From assembly GCF_001887775.1 (NCBI RefSeq), contig NZ_CP015519.1, forward strand, positions 2,294,001 through 2,358,000: a stretch of 64,000 bases of DNA, written 5' to 3'. The notes beneath the pieces are model-generated. The model saw only the letters and a program-made list of their open reading frames with translations. It was not told where the DNA came from and did no database searches. Both the position numbers and the translations under genes were made by a program. The DNA comes from Syntrophotalea acetylenivorans (lineage in GTDB: Bacteria > Desulfobacterota > Desulfuromonadia > Desulfuromonadales > Syntrophotaleaceae). Of this stretch, positions 52,213 through 61,426 are shown piece by piece; position 1 is the first letter of the stretch; each line of letters begins with the position of its first letter.

Positions 52213-53583
52213 GTGATCATTTTGAGTAGACAAAAAGTAAGCATGGTCAGCCTCGGCTGTGCCAAAAACCTGGTCGATGCCGAGGTTATGCTGGGTCATC
52301 TTCCGGCTGAGCGGTTTGAAATCGTTACCGACGAGTCTCAGGCCGAGATCATTATCGTCAATACCTGTGCTTTTATCGAGGATGCCAAGGAAGAATCGGT
52401 GGAAACCATTCTCGAAGTGGCCGACTACAAGCAGAACGGCAACTGTCGTCTGCTGGTGGTGACCGGCTGCCTTCCCCAGCGCTATGCCAAGGAGCTGGCG
52501 ACGGACCTGCCGGAGGTCGACATTTTTATCGGTACCGGTGAGTTGACGCGTCTGGTCGAACTGATCGACGCGCATCAGCCGCAGGGCGGCTCCCTGCAGG
52601 CGATTGACATCCCCCAGTATCTCTACGATCACACCACGCCGCGGGTTAAATCTTCGCCTTTCTATTCGACCTACGTCAAGATTGCCGAGGGCTGCGATAA
52701 TCATTGCTCTTACTGCATCATCCCCCAATTGCGTGGTCCGTTGCGTTCGCGCAGCATCGAATCAGTGGTGGCTGAGGTTACAGCCCTGGTGGCCGATGGG
52801 GTGAAGGAGGTCAACCTTATCGCTCAGGATCTGACCGCCTTTGGTCATGACCGTAACGACGGTTCCACCCTGGCCGGTCTGCTGCGGGAACTGGTTAAGA
52901 TCGACGGTCTGCATTGGTTGCGCCTGCTCTATGCCTATCCCGAAGGCATCAGCGACGAACTTATCGAGTTAATGGCCGCCGAAGATAAGATCTGCAATTA
53001 TCTCGATGTGCCTTTCCAGCACATCAATGATAAGGTCCTCAGCCTGATGAACCGGCGTATCGACCAACAGGCCATTCGCGGTCTGGTCGAGCGTTTGCGC
53101 CAGGCCATTCCCGACCTTACTCTGCGCACCTCCTTCATCGTCGGTTTCCCCGGTGAGACCGAGCAGCAGTTCTCCGAATTGATGGCCTTTGTGAAAGAGG
53201 GACACTTCGATCGGGTAGGGGTGTTCCGTTATTCCCGCGAAGAGGGCACCCCGGCGGCGACCCTGCCGGACCAGGTCGCCGAGCGAACCAAAAAGAGTCG
53301 CGTGGAAAAGTTGATGAAGGCCCAGCAGCGGGTCTCTTTCCGCCGCAACCGGGCGCTGGTCGACCGAATTGAACCGGTGCTGGTGGAAGGCTACAGCGAA
53401 GAGACCGAACTGCTGCTCAGCGGTCGCAGTGTCCGTCAGGCGCCCGATATCGACGGTCAAGTCTACATCACCGACGGTCAGGCGGACATTGGCGATATTG
53501 TGCCGCTGCGCATTACCGACTCTTCCGATTACGATCTGATCGGCGAGATTGTCGATCCGTCCGAGGCATTGTCCGGCGAATAG
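52213..53583 (+). CDS. rimO: Ribosomal protein S12 methylthiotransferase RimO
   Basis: A 456-residue radical SAM enzyme. The N-terminal cluster ligands are Cys16 ([10 protein letters not shown]), Cys52 (NTCAFIEDA) and Cys86 (TGCLPQRY); the radical SAM ligands are Cys161, Cys165 and Cys168 ([12 protein letters not shown]). A TRAM domain closes the protein. It methylthiolates an aspartate of ribosomal protein S12. The start is a GTG at 52213; a TTG at 52222 is also possible. Confidence 0.96.
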   Translation: MIILSRQKVSMVSLGCAKNLVDAEVMLGHLPAERFEIVTDESQAEIIIVNTCAFIEDAKEESVETILEVADYKQNGNCRLLVVTGCLPQRYAKELATDLPEVDIFIGTGELTRLVELIDAHQPQGGSLQAIDIPQYLYDHTTPRVKSSPFYSTYVKIAEGCDNHCSYCIIPQLRGPLRSRSIESVVAEVTALVADGVKEVNLIAQDLTAFGHDRNDGSTLAGLLRELVKIDGLHWLRLLYAYPEGISDELIELMAAEDKICNYLDVPFQHINDKVLSLMNRRIDQQAIRGLVERLRQAIPDLTLRTSFIVGFPGETEQQFSELMAFVKEGHFDRVGVFRYSREEGTPAATLPDQVAERTKKSRVEKLMKAQQRVSFRRNRALVDRIEPVLVEGYSEETELLLSGRSVRQAPDIDGQVYITDGQADIGDIVPLRITDSSDYDLIGEIVDPSEALSGE

Positions 53584-53622
53584 GGTTTCTGGCTGGCCGG
53601 ACATCTCTGAAAGGTTGCTCCT

Positions 53623-55353
53623 TTGTCCCGCCTGCGTCTGATTCTGCCCTATTTCGCCCCCTACCGCTCCCTGCTGCTGGTCGGGCTGGGCTGGTTGCTG
53701 CTCACCGATTTTCTCGGGCTGCTCCTGCCCTGGATGCTTAAGGTCGGGGTTGATTCCGCGCAACAGGGCGCACACCGGCAATTGCTGCTGGCAGCGGCGG
53801 TGCTGTTGGTTGGGGCGCTGCTGCGTTTCGGTACCCGGTTGTTGTCGCGTTTTGCCTTTTTACATAGCGCCTGCCGTCTGGAAATCGATCTGCGACGGGA
53901 TTTGCTCTCCAGTCTGCTGTGTCGAGAAGGTCCCTTTTTCGATAGCCACCGCACCGGCGATCTTCTGTCCCGTTGCACCAACGATCTGAGCAATATCCGC
54001 ACCATGGCCGGGTTCGGCCTGTTGATTCTGCTCAATACGGTTCTGGTCTACCTGCTGACCCTCTCCCTGCTCTTTTCCTTGTCACCCTCATTGACCCTGC
54101 TCGCCCTGATTCCCTATCCCCTGCTGTTGTTGTTGGTTAAATACCTGAGCGGCCGTTTGTTAACAGCATCCTCCGCAGTACAGAAGGGTTTAGGACGCAT
54201 CAGTGAAGCCCTGGAAGAGGGGATTTCCGGTCATGCGGTAATCCGTAGTTATAGTCTGCATGGCGTACGATGCGATCACTTCGAGCAGCTCAATGGAGAG
54301 TACCTGTCCAGTTCTCTCAAACTGGCGAAACTGCGGGCTCTGATCGGCCCGGTCATGGCTTTGATTGCGCCGATCAGTACCTTGCTGATCCTCTATTTCG
54401 GCGGTGGGCGGGTCGTGGCCGGAAAGTTGTCCCTCGGCGAGTTGATCGCCTTCAACGCCTATCTCATGCAACTGGCTATGCCGACCTTGATGCTCGGCTG
54501 GGTGCTCAGTCTGGGCCAGCGGGCCATGGCCAGCATCGAACGGTTGCGTAGCCTGCTTACGCCCCTTCCCTCGACTGAAAGGCTTCGGCTGGCGGCGGCT
54601 TCGACGGCGCCAACGGTGGAAATTCAGCGTCTTAATTTTGCCTATGATGGTCAGCCGGTGTTGAAGGATCTTTCCCTGACCTTGACCGCTGGCAGTCTGA
54701 CCGGGATCAGCGGCACAACCGGCTCCGGCAAGAGCACTCTGTTGCAATTGCTGGCCGGTTTCTATCCCGTCAAGCCGGGAGAGATCAACATTGACGGTCA
54801 GGACTTGACGACTCTCGACCCGGTGGAGCATCGCCAACGTTTGGCGGTTGTACCTCAGGAAGGCCGGTTGTTTTCCGGTACTCTGCAAGATAACCTCCTC
54901 TACGGTGTGCCCGGCGCCGACACCGAACTGTTGCAGCGGGTGGCCGATGCAGTGTGCCTGAGCGATGAAGTGGCTGCTTTTGAAGAGGGGTTCTCCACCC
55001 GCGTCGGCGAGGGAGGTAAAGCCCTGTCCGGTGGACAGCGGCAACGGGTTGCTCTCGGACGGGCTTTGGCCCGCGACGGTAGCCTGTGGTTGCTCGACGA
55101 TCCTTTCAGCCATCTTGATGCGGCGACGGCCCGCCAGGTATGGCAGGCCCTGCAGCCTCTGTTGCGGGATAAGACGGTGCTGCTGGTTTCCGCCCGGGTA
55201 TCGTTGCTGGAGATGGCCGATGATATAGTGATTCTCGATCAGGGACGGGTTGCGGAGCAGGGGTCTCATGTCGAGCTGCTGGCACTGGAGGGCCGTTATG
55301 CGCGCCTGCTGGAGCAGGAGCGTCTGAAGCAGGAACTGGAGGGACTGGCATGA
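53623..55353 (+). CDS. ABC exporter half-transporter (degenerate site partner)
   Basis: A 576-residue protein with TTG start: six membrane helices, then a nucleotide-binding domain. Walker A is GTTGSGKS, the signature LSGGQRQRVALGRAL is perfect, and Walker B is LWLLDDPFSHLD, with Asp where the catalytic Glu is expected. This is the pattern of one half of heterodimeric exporters such as MdlAB or TM287/288. It overlaps the next half-transporter by 4 bp. Substrate unknown (drug or lipid). Confidence 0.93.
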   Translation: MSRLRLILPYFAPYRSLLLVGLGWLLLTDFLGLLLPWMLKVGVDSAQQGAHRQLLLAAAVLLVGALLRFGTRLLSRFAFLHSACRLEIDLRRDLLSSLLCREGPFFDSHRTGDLLSRCTNDLSNIRTMAGFGLLILLNTVLVYLLTLSLLFSLSPSLTLLALIPYPLLLLLVKYLSGRLLTASSAVQKGLGRISEALEEGISGHAVIRSYSLHGVRCDHFEQLNGEYLSSSLKLAKLRALIGPVMALIAPISTLLILYFGGGRVVAGKLSLGELIAFNAYLMQLAMPTLMLGWVLSLGQRAMASIERLRSLLTPLPSTERLRLAAASTAPTVEIQRLNFAYDGQPVLKDLSLTLTAGSLTGISGTTGSGKSTLLQLLAGFYPVKPGEINIDGQDLTTLDPVEHRQRLAVVPQEGRLFSGTLQDNLLYGVPGADTELLQRVADAVCLSDEVAAFEEGFSTRVGEGGKALSGGQRQRVALGRALARDGSLWLLDDPFSHLDAATARQVWQALQPLLRDKTVLLVSARVSLLEMADDIVILDQGRVAEQGSHVELLALEGRYARLLEQERLKQELEGLA

Positions 55354-57125
55354 AGCGGGGCATGTTCGACATGGACGAGGTGACCGGTCGTTCTCTCGAC
55401 TGGTCTCTGTTTCGGCGGTTTCTTGGTCTGGTGGTGCCTTACCGGCGTAGTGCGGCGGGAGCCATGCTGTTGTTGCCCTTGTCCACCGCCGCCCGCCTGG
55501 TTCAGCCATATCTGGTCAAGATCGCCATCGATGAGCATATCGTTCCGGCGCAATTGGCGGGCCTGGAATGGATCGTCGCCCTGTTTTTGTTCACGGTCTT
55601 TGGCGAAAGCCTGCTCGGTTTCGGGCAGGCTTATCTGGCCCAGGGGGTCGGTCAACGGATCATGGCGGATCTGCGTAAGAATGGCTTTTCCCGCTTGCTC
55701 AGACTGCCGGTGAGCTTTTTCGATCGTCATCCCTCCGGGCGGCTGGTGACCCGCCTGAGTGGTGACGTGGAAAATGTTGGCGAACTATTCGGTTCGGGGG
55801 TCGCTGCGGCCTTTGGCGAACTCTTTTCCCTGGTGTTTATCGTCGGCCTCATGTGGTGGCTGAATCCCGAGTTGACGCTGGTGGCCTTTACCTTGATTCC
55901 GTTGTTGCTCCTTATCCTGTGGTTGTTTCGTCGCAGCATGCGCGGCGCCATGCGCCAGGTGCGGTCCAGGGTAGCGGATCTCAACGGCTATCTTGCCGAG
56001 CGCCTGGCCGGTATCCATGAAGTGCAACTGTTCGGTCAGGAGCAACGTACCCTGGAGGAATTCGGCGATCTGCAGGAAAGATATCGGCAGAGCTCCTTTC
56101 GGGCCATTCATTGGGATGCTTTCTTGTTCAGTGCCCTGGAAACCCTCAGTGCCCTGGCCATCGCCGGCATTCTCTGGCGCGGTGGCAGCGGGGTTCTTGC
56201 CGGTACCGCAACCTTCGGTACCCTGGTGGCCTTCATCGAATATGTACAGCGTTTTTTCGCTCCACTGCGGAAATTGTCGGCTCAATACTCCCTGCTTCAA
56301 TCGAGTAATGCCTCTTTGGAGCGACTGTTTCAATTGTTGGATGAGCCACCGGAAGAGACCGGAAATCCGCTGCCAGGCGGAGGCAAAGGCGCCCTGAGAT
56401 TGGAGCAGGTTTCTTTCAGTTACGATGGGCGGACCCCGGTGCTGAAGAACATCGACCTGAGCATCGAACCGGGACAGACCGTTGCCCTGGTCGGCGATAC
56501 CGGAAGCGGCAAGACCACTATCGGTCGCCTGTTGCTGCGCTTCTATCAACCCGGTTCCGGACGTATTCTCCTCGATGGTGACGATCTTGCCGGTCTTGAC
56601 CCGGAGCTGGTCCGTCAGCGCATCGGTTGGGTCGCACAGGACCCCTTTCTTTTTGCCGGCACGGTGCGCAATAACCTTGATCCACGGCGGTTTCACAACG
56701 ACCAGGAACTATTCAAACTCATAAAGCGTAGTGGCTGTTCTACGGTGGTGGAACGATTAGGAGGGCTGCAGGGCCGCATCGAAGAGCGAGGAAAAAATCT
56801 TTCAGCCGGCGAGCGGCAATTGCTTTGCCTGGTGCGTGCCCTGGTGCAGCAGCCCGCCATCATCGTCTTCGATGAGGCGACCAGCCGTCTCGATGCCGGT
56901 ACCGAGGCGTTGGTCAAGGCCGAAATGGACCAGGCTCGCAAGGGGCGCAGCGCACTGATTATCGCCCATCGATTGCGATCGGTAAGTACAGCCGACCGGA
57001 TCCATGTTCTGCACCATGGTTGTATTCGTGAAAGTGGCAGTCACGACCAATTACTGGCTGAAAATGGCCTATATGCCCGCCTCTGGAGGCTTCAGGATCT
57101 GGCCAATGGCAGCGAAGAACTATAG
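55350..57125 (+). CDS. ABC exporter half-transporter (catalytic partner)
   Basis: A 591-residue protein with the same architecture. Walker A GDTGSGKTT, Walker B AIIVFDEATSRLD with the catalytic Glu, and a variant signature NLSAGERQLLCLVRAL. Combined with the upstream half, one ATP site is canonical and one degenerate. GGAGGG precedes the ATG, which overlaps the upstream stop (ATGA), so the two are made together. Confidence 0.95.
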   Translation: MKRGMFDMDEVTGRSLDWSLFRRFLGLVVPYRRSAAGAMLLLPLSTAARLVQPYLVKIAIDEHIVPAQLAGLEWIVALFLFTVFGESLLGFGQAYLAQGVGQRIMADLRKNGFSRLLRLPVSFFDRHPSGRLVTRLSGDVENVGELFGSGVAAAFGELFSLVFIVGLMWWLNPELTLVAFTLIPLLLLILWLFRRSMRGAMRQVRSRVADLNGYLAERLAGIHEVQLFGQEQRTLEEFGDLQERYRQSSFRAIHWDAFLFSALETLSALAIAGILWRGGSGVLAGTATFGTLVAFIEYVQRFFAPLRKLSAQYSLLQSSNASLERLFQLLDEPPEETGNPLPGGGKGALRLEQVSFSYDGRTPVLKNIDLSIEPGQTVALVGDTGSGKTTIGRLLLRFYQPGSGRILLDGDDLAGLDPELVRQRIGWVAQDPFLFAGTVRNNLDPRRFHNDQELFKLIKRSGCSTVVERLGGLQGRIEERGKNLSAGERQLLCLVRALVQQPAIIVFDEATSRLDAGTEALVKAEMDQARKGRSALIIAHRLRSVSTADRIHVLHHGCIRESGSHDQLLAENGLYARLWRLQDLANGSEEL

Positions 57126-57177
57126 GATTCCAGCGGGGCTTGTGCGGCCGAGGTGAGGATTGTTCCGGTCGGCTGTT

Positions 57178-57774
57178 CTACCGGGGCGTTGACGGAGCAA
57201 AGGCGGGTTCTTTTTGGAAGGGGGCCTCAAGGGCGGTCGGCAGTTTAGGGTCGGGATCGATTTCAGGCAATAAAAAAGGGTAACGGGAGTTGGCCACATA
57301 CTCCACCAGGGCATTGGCGAAGGATAGACGATAATCCCCTTCTTTGGGTTGGTAGCTCAGCAGGGGAGGATGCAACAGGCGTTGGCCGGGAAGGTCCATG
57401 GCCAGATTATCCAGCTGCTGCGGAAATCGACCTTGCTCAAGGCGATAGTTACGCAGAGCCAGGCGAACTTCTTCGCCCCGGTTCAGACACTCGTCAAAAG
57501 CCCGGCCGGCGATCGTCTGACCAGCGAACCAGGCACCGATAAACAGCAGCGCCGCGGCCAGTAGGGTGGTGCGTACATGGAAGCTGTCTCGATGGGGAGC
57601 CAGAGCCGCAGTGGCCAGGGGCAGGGCGATAAGGGCCAGCAACACCCTGCTTGAGATCAAGGGAAGGAAACCTTCCCCAAACCAGAAGCCGGTCAAGCCG
57701 GTGCCTGTAAGGAGTGCTGCGGAAATAAATTTGCGTAGCGGGGTTGAAAGCATGTCGGTACGGCTTCCTGGCAT
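57178..57774 (-). CDS. Membrane protein with pseudopilin-like tail segment
   Basis: A 198-residue protein with hydrophobic segments at about 16-32, 38-56 and 68-85, followed by a soluble part. The part RGEEVRLALRNYRLEQGRFP followed by QQLDNL resembles the periplasmic domain of GspG/pilin-like proteins, but no type IV prepilin leader is present. An ATG at 57753 is an alternative start, with AGGAAG 10 bases before it. The function is unknown. Confidence 0.65.
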   Translation of the reverse strand: MPGSRTDMLSTPLRKFISAALLTGTGLTGFWFGEGFLPLISSRVLLALIALPLATAALAPHRDSFHVRTTLLAAALLFIGAWFAGQTIAGRAFDECLNRGEEVRLALRNYRLEQGRFPQQLDNLAMDLPGQRLLHPPLLSYQPKEGDYRLSFANALVEYVANSRYPFLLPEIDPDPKLPTALEAPFQKEPAFAPSTPR

Positions 57775-57839
57775 CCCGGGAAAGAGAAGGTTCCGTGCAT
57801 TTTTAAAAAGGAAAGGCCCAGGCCTTCTATCCGGAAGGA

Positions 57840-58595
57840 TTAGTTTGACACGGGTCGCCCGTTTTTTGATGCTTTGAGCTCAGGTTTATGGTCGGCATCG
57901 TGGGAGATATGCTCCCAGACCGCCAACAGGTCCGGCAGGCTCAGGGACAAAAACTGCAGTCCCATGCCGGGGGGCATGCCGGGGTTGACCGGTTGCCCTG
58001 GTGTATTGATCCAAGCTACGAAGGCTTTGCAGATGATCGGCTGGGAGACATTGGGCAGACTGAACTCAAGAAACAGTTCCTGGTCCGGCGCATAGGGTTC
58101 GTCCGTTTCAATGAACACGCCGCCGGAACTGAGGTTGACGGAAAAGGCGTGGAACAGGTTTTTCGAATCGACTCCGTAGCGGACGATGAGCCGGGTCGGA
58201 ACCCGGGGAAACGAACGATAGGCCAGGCCGAGAATGCGCCGGGCGGTGGCCAGAAGCAGATGATTGCTGAGGGGCTTGAAGATAACGTCGGTGCATTTGA
58301 CCTTCAGGCAGCGGGCCAGGTCCTCTTTGCGCTGGCTGTCGATGACCAGGATCACCGGTGTCGCCTGCAAGGTCAGGTCCTGGCGTATCATCTCACAGCA
58401 GGCATCCCCCGCCAGACCGCCGCAGTAGAGATCCAGAAAAACCAGGTCCGGTCGTTCCTTTTCGATCAGGTCCCAGGCATGTTGGCCGTCGCGGGCGATA
58501 AAAATATCGAACCCTTCCCGCATGGGGAAATCTACGTCAAGATCAAGGGAAGGGATTATCTCGGAAGAGATAAGGATTTTGGGGTTGCCAGCCAT
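57840..58595 (-). CDS. Receiver-PilZ protein (c-di-GMP-responsive)
   Basis: A 251-residue protein. Residues 1-120 are a CheY-like receiver with the phospho-acceptor Asp55 (LVFLDLYCGG) and the conserved Lys (VIFKPL), but the usual acidic pair at the first strand is reduced to SSEIIP. Residues of about 128-235 are a PilZ domain with RVPTR and NLSSGGVF, the c-di-GMP contacts. It may link phosphorylation and c-di-GMP, for example in motility or attachment. No histidine kinase is nearby. Confidence 0.88.
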   Translation of the reverse strand: MAGNPKILISSEIIPSLDLDVDFPMREGFDIFIARDGQHAWDLIEKERPDLVFLDLYCGGLAGDACCEMIRQDLTLQATPVILVIDSQRKEDLARCLKVKCTDVIFKPLSNHLLLATARRILGLAYRSFPRVPTRLIVRYGVDSKNLFHAFSVNLSSGGVFIETDEPYAPDQELFLEFSLPNVSQPIICKAFVAWINTPGQPVNPGMPPGMGLQFLSLSLPDLLAVWEHISHDADHKPELKASKNGRPVSN

Positions 58596-58740
58596 TAAAT
58601 TGCTCCTTGGCGCCGTTGATTTCTGCCTGGAAAAGCGTGCCGGTTGAATGAGTGGCAGTAATTATAACCGCTTATGGGCATTAGGCCAAGTTTTTTGCTG
58701 GACATATATTTTGCGATGCTAACAGAAACCAAATCAGTAA

Positions 58741-58777
58741 AAAATGGCCCGCGGATTTGATCCGCGGGCCATTTTTA
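58741..58777. terminator. Strong bidirectional hairpin with no adjacent gene
   Basis: AATGGCCCGCGGAT pairs perfectly with ATCCGCGGGCCATT around TTG, flanked by A-run and T-run. No coding gene ends next to it on either strand: nifS has its own terminator at 58899-58936, and the PilZ gene points away. Confidence 0.8.
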
Positions 58778-58898
58778 TGGGGCTGGCTTTGGCGAACTAA
58801 GAAGTCTGCATTCCGTTGGACCTTTCCCCAATAAAATACCCCCTCAGCCTAGCTAGAAGGTGCTCATGGCCAAAGCAGTGCAGGTCACACAGATTTTA
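58778..58898. other. Gap between two terminators, possible small RNA
   Basis: This 120-bp stretch lies between two strong bidirectional terminators and has no open frame of note. An RNA ending at 58741 (reverse strand) or at 58936 (forward strand) would be 100-200 nt long. I could not find a clear promoter. Confidence 0.3.
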
Positions 58899-58936
58899 TA
58901 AAAAAGACCTCCCGGTAAAGGGGAGGTCTTTTTTGG
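58899..58936 (-). terminator. Intrinsic terminator of nifU-nifS
   Basis: AAAAAAGACCTCCC, a loop and GGGAGGTCTTTTTT form a stem with T-run on either strand, 12 bp after the nifS stop. Confidence 0.9.
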
Positions 58937-58948
58937 TCAAAACTTTGG

Positions 58949-60172
58949 TTAACCGTGAACGTGGTGCTCGACGTCGCCGCCGGTGAGGAAACTGCTCGGC
59001 GGTTTGCCGGCCTGATAGTCTTTCCAGAAGGGGGACATTTCGCGGATGCGCTCGATGATCGGCGGCATCACCTTGATGACATGGTCGACGTCCGCATCGG
59101 TGTTGTAGATGCTGAGGCTGAAGCGCACCGAACCGTGGGCGGCGGTAAAGGGCACGCCCATGGCCCGCAGCACGTGGGAAGGTTGCAGCGAACCGCTGGT
59201 ACAGGCCGAACCGGAAGAGGCACAGATGCCTTCTTCGTTGAGCAGCATCAGAATCGATTCGCCTTCGATATATTCAAAACTGATGTTGCTGGTGTTGGGC
59301 AGGCGATTGAGGGGATCGCCGTTAATCAGGGTGTTGGGGATGCGTTGAATCAATTCCGTCTCGAGACGGTCGCGCAGGGCTCGTACCCGGGTGTTTTCTT
59401 CTTCCATGTGATCGGTAACGAACTCGGCGGCCCTCCCCAGGCCGACAATGTAAGGGACGTTCTCGGTGCCGCCCCGTCGTCCGCCTTCCTGGTGTCCGCC
59501 GATCATGAAGGGGGAAAATTTGGTTCCTTTGCGCAGGTACAGAGCGCCGATGCCCTTGGGAGCGTGCAGTTTGTGACCCGAGAGGGAAAGCAGATCGATA
59601 GGGCTGCGGCTCATGTCCATAGGGATCTTGCCCACCGCCTGCACCGCATCGGTGTGAAAGGGAATGCCCCGTTCCTTGGCGATGGCGGCAATCTCGTCGA
59701 TGGGAAACAGCACCCCGGTTTCGTTGTTGGCAGCCATGATGCTGACCAGGGCGGTGTCTTCTTTGAGAGAGGCCCGCAGTTCATCGAGATTGAGTTTACC
59801 TTGGCGATCGACCCCCAGCTCAGTGACGCGATAACCGCGAGCTTGCAGGTGGTGGCCGACGTTGAGCACCGCCGGGTGCTCTACGCGGCAGATGACGATA
59901 TGCTTTTTCTCCGGGTAGGAGTAGAGGGTGCCCATGATCGCGGCGTTATTGCTTTCGGTGCCGCAACTGGTGAAGATGATCTCTGCAGGGTGAGCGCCGA
60001 TCAGGGCTGCGACCTGTTCCCGGGCACGGGCGAGATGCTTGCCCACCTGTCCGCCGAAGCTGTGCATGCTCGAGGCGTTGCCGTAGAGTTCACTGAAAAA
60101 GGGCAGCATGGCTTCGACCACCTCGGGGGCGGTGCGGGTGGTGGCGTTGTTGTCGAGATAGACGGTTTTCAT
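58949..60172 (-). CDS. nifS: Cysteine desulfurase NifS
   Basis: A 407-residue PLP enzyme. It starts MKTVYLDNNATTRTAPEVVE, binds PLP through Lys201 (SLSGHKLHAPKG) and has the catalytic Cys324 (CASSGSACTSG). It takes sulfur from cysteine for Fe-S assembly on NifU. It overlaps nifU by 4 bp. No nitrogenase gene is seen here; in Desulfuromonadales-like bacteria the NifUS pair is used for general Fe-S assembly (inferred). Confidence 0.97.
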   Translation of the reverse strand: MKTVYLDNNATTRTAPEVVEAMLPFFSELYGNASSMHSFGGQVGKHLARAREQVAALIGAHPAEIIFTSCGTESNNAAIMGTLYSYPEKKHIVICRVEHPAVLNVGHHLQARGYRVTELGVDRQGKLNLDELRASLKEDTALVSIMAANNETGVLFPIDEIAAIAKERGIPFHTDAVQAVGKIPMDMSRSPIDLLSLSGHKLHAPKGIGALYLRKGTKFSPFMIGGHQEGGRRGGTENVPYIVGLGRAAEFVTDHMEEENTRVRALRDRLETELIQRIPNTLINGDPLNRLPNTSNISFEYIEGESILMLLNEEGICASSGSACTSGSLQPSHVLRAMGVPFTAAHGSVRFSLSIYNTDADVDHVIKVMPPIIERIREMSPFWKDYQAGKPPSSFLTGGDVEHHVHG

Positions 60173-61014
60173 CCCTTCACCTCCTCCACTACCAGGTCGG
60201 GGCTGACAAATTCACGCAGCTTTGCCTCGACGAAGTTTTTCAGGGTGAACTGGGACTGGGGACAGAAGGAACAACTGCCGCGTAGAGCTACATAGATGGT
60301 GTCGCCGGCGACGTCAATCAGCTCCAGATCACCACCGTCGGAGCGGATCGGCGGCAGGATCTCCCGCTCCAGGGTTTCCTGAATCAGCCGGATCTTTTGC
60401 AGGTTGGTCAGTTTCTGACCCGCCGGAACCAAATTTTCTGCCGGTTCCACCGGTTTTTTCCCCCACAGTTTCGTGAGAATCGCCTCGATCTTGGGATGAC
60501 AGGCCTGGCAGCCGCCGCCGGCCTTGGTGAAGTCGGTGATCTGTTCGAGACTGGTCAGGTCGTTTTCGGTGGCGACCCGCTCGATTTCCTTGTCGGTGAC
60601 GCCGAAGCATTTGCAGACGATCTCGAAATCTTCCTTGACCGCCTCTTCGCCCCGGTAGTTGGCGATGGCCGCTTCCAGGGCTTCCTTGCCCATGACCGAA
60701 CAGTGCATCTTCTCTTCCGGCAGGCCGCCGAGAAATTCAGCCAGATCCTGATTAGAGATTTTTTCCGCTTCTTCCAGGGTCATTCCCTTGGCGATTTCCG
60801 TCAGGGCCGAAGATGAAGCGATGGCGCTGGCGCAACCGAAGGTCTGAAACTTGATGTCTTGAATGCGTTTGTTTTCGTCGAGTTTAAAGGTCAGGCGCAG
60901 GGCATCGCCGCAGGCCAGTGAGCCGACCTCGCCAATGGCATCGGGGTTTTCGACTTCGCCGACGTTGCGCGGGTGCAAAAAGTGATCCTTGACTTTATCG
61001 GTATAATCCCACAT
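60169..61014 (-). CDS. nifU: Fe-S cluster scaffold NifU
   Basis: A 281-residue three-domain NifU. The N-terminal IscU-like domain has Cys35, Cys61 and Cys105; the central domain has CKCFGV and CQACHPK (2Fe-2S); the C-terminal Nfu domain has SCSFCPQS. I start at the ATG at 61014 (MWDYTDKVKDHFLHPRNVGE), after AGGAG. It builds Fe-S clusters with sulfur from NifS. A promoter and a Fur-like box lie upstream. Confidence 0.96.
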   Translation of the reverse strand: MWDYTDKVKDHFLHPRNVGEVENPDAIGEVGSLACGDALRLTFKLDENKRIQDIKFQTFGCASAIASSSALTEIAKGMTLEEAEKISNQDLAEFLGGLPEEKMHCSVMGKEALEAAIANYRGEEAVKEDFEIVCKCFGVTDKEIERVATENDLTSLEQITDFTKAGGGCQACHPKIEAILTKLWGKKPVEPAENLVPAGQKLTNLQKIRLIQETLEREILPPIRSDGGDLELIDVAGDTIYVALRGSCSFCPQSQFTLKNFVEAKLREFVSPDLVVEEVKG

Positions 61015-61076
61015 CGAGTCATCTCCTGTTGGATGGGTTGCGGCTGCTGCTATTGCTGCCTCTGTCTGCAAGGCTA

Positions 61077-61091
61077 TTATAATTATTATCC
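61077..61091. promoter_or_regulatory. Fur-like box in the nifU leader
   Basis: On the reverse strand GGATAATAATTATAA matches 13 of 15 positions of the 7-1-7 Fur consensus (TGATAAT-n-ATTATCA). It lies right after the predicted RNA start, where a bound repressor would block transcription. Confidence 0.45.
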
Positions 61092-61102
61092 TGTTTTATC
61101 CC

Positions 61103-61131
61103 AATGTATATAGCTCTGATGAATTTGTCAA
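61103..61131 (-). promoter_or_regulatory. Sigma-70 promoter of nifU-nifS
   Basis: Reverse strand: TTGACA (61131-61126), 17 bp, TACATT (61108-61103). RNA would start near 61096, about 80 nt before the nifU ATG. Confidence 0.7.
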
Positions 61132-61426
61132 AAGGTGATTGGAAAGGTAACAATTCAATGCCTTAGTTTCGAAGGGAGTTTTCCCAATGGAATCAACCGG
61201 TTTCAATTCTGGAGTTCGGTGAGGAATTTCTCCGTAGAATGGGTGCGAAAGAATAGACGAATAAGACCCGCCATCAAAAAATAACTTATTTGACGGAGAA
61301 TCGGTCCCGTCGAAACTCCTATTATATTGTCATCCTTGAACTATTCCTTGGGCTGAAGGGTTGCGTTGCAAGGAAAAGACGGCTATTAATCAGGGATCAT
61401 TTTTCATGACTGTTGGGAGGGTTATT
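61132..61426. other. Upstream region of the amino-acid symporter gene
   Basis: Some 295 bp upstream of the symporter start. No confident promoter, gene or riboswitch was found. TTGACG at 61294 and TATTAT near 61321 are too far apart to be a standard promoter. Confidence 0.35.

Noticed and set aside
58955-60295. 446-codon frame antisense to nifS
   Set aside because: nifS is unambiguous on the other strand, with cofactor and catalytic residues; the antisense frame matches nothing.
58949-61014. Nitrogen-fixation cluster
   Set aside because: Only nifU and nifS are present; no nifHDK or cofactor genes are nearby, so general Fe-S assembly is the simpler reading.
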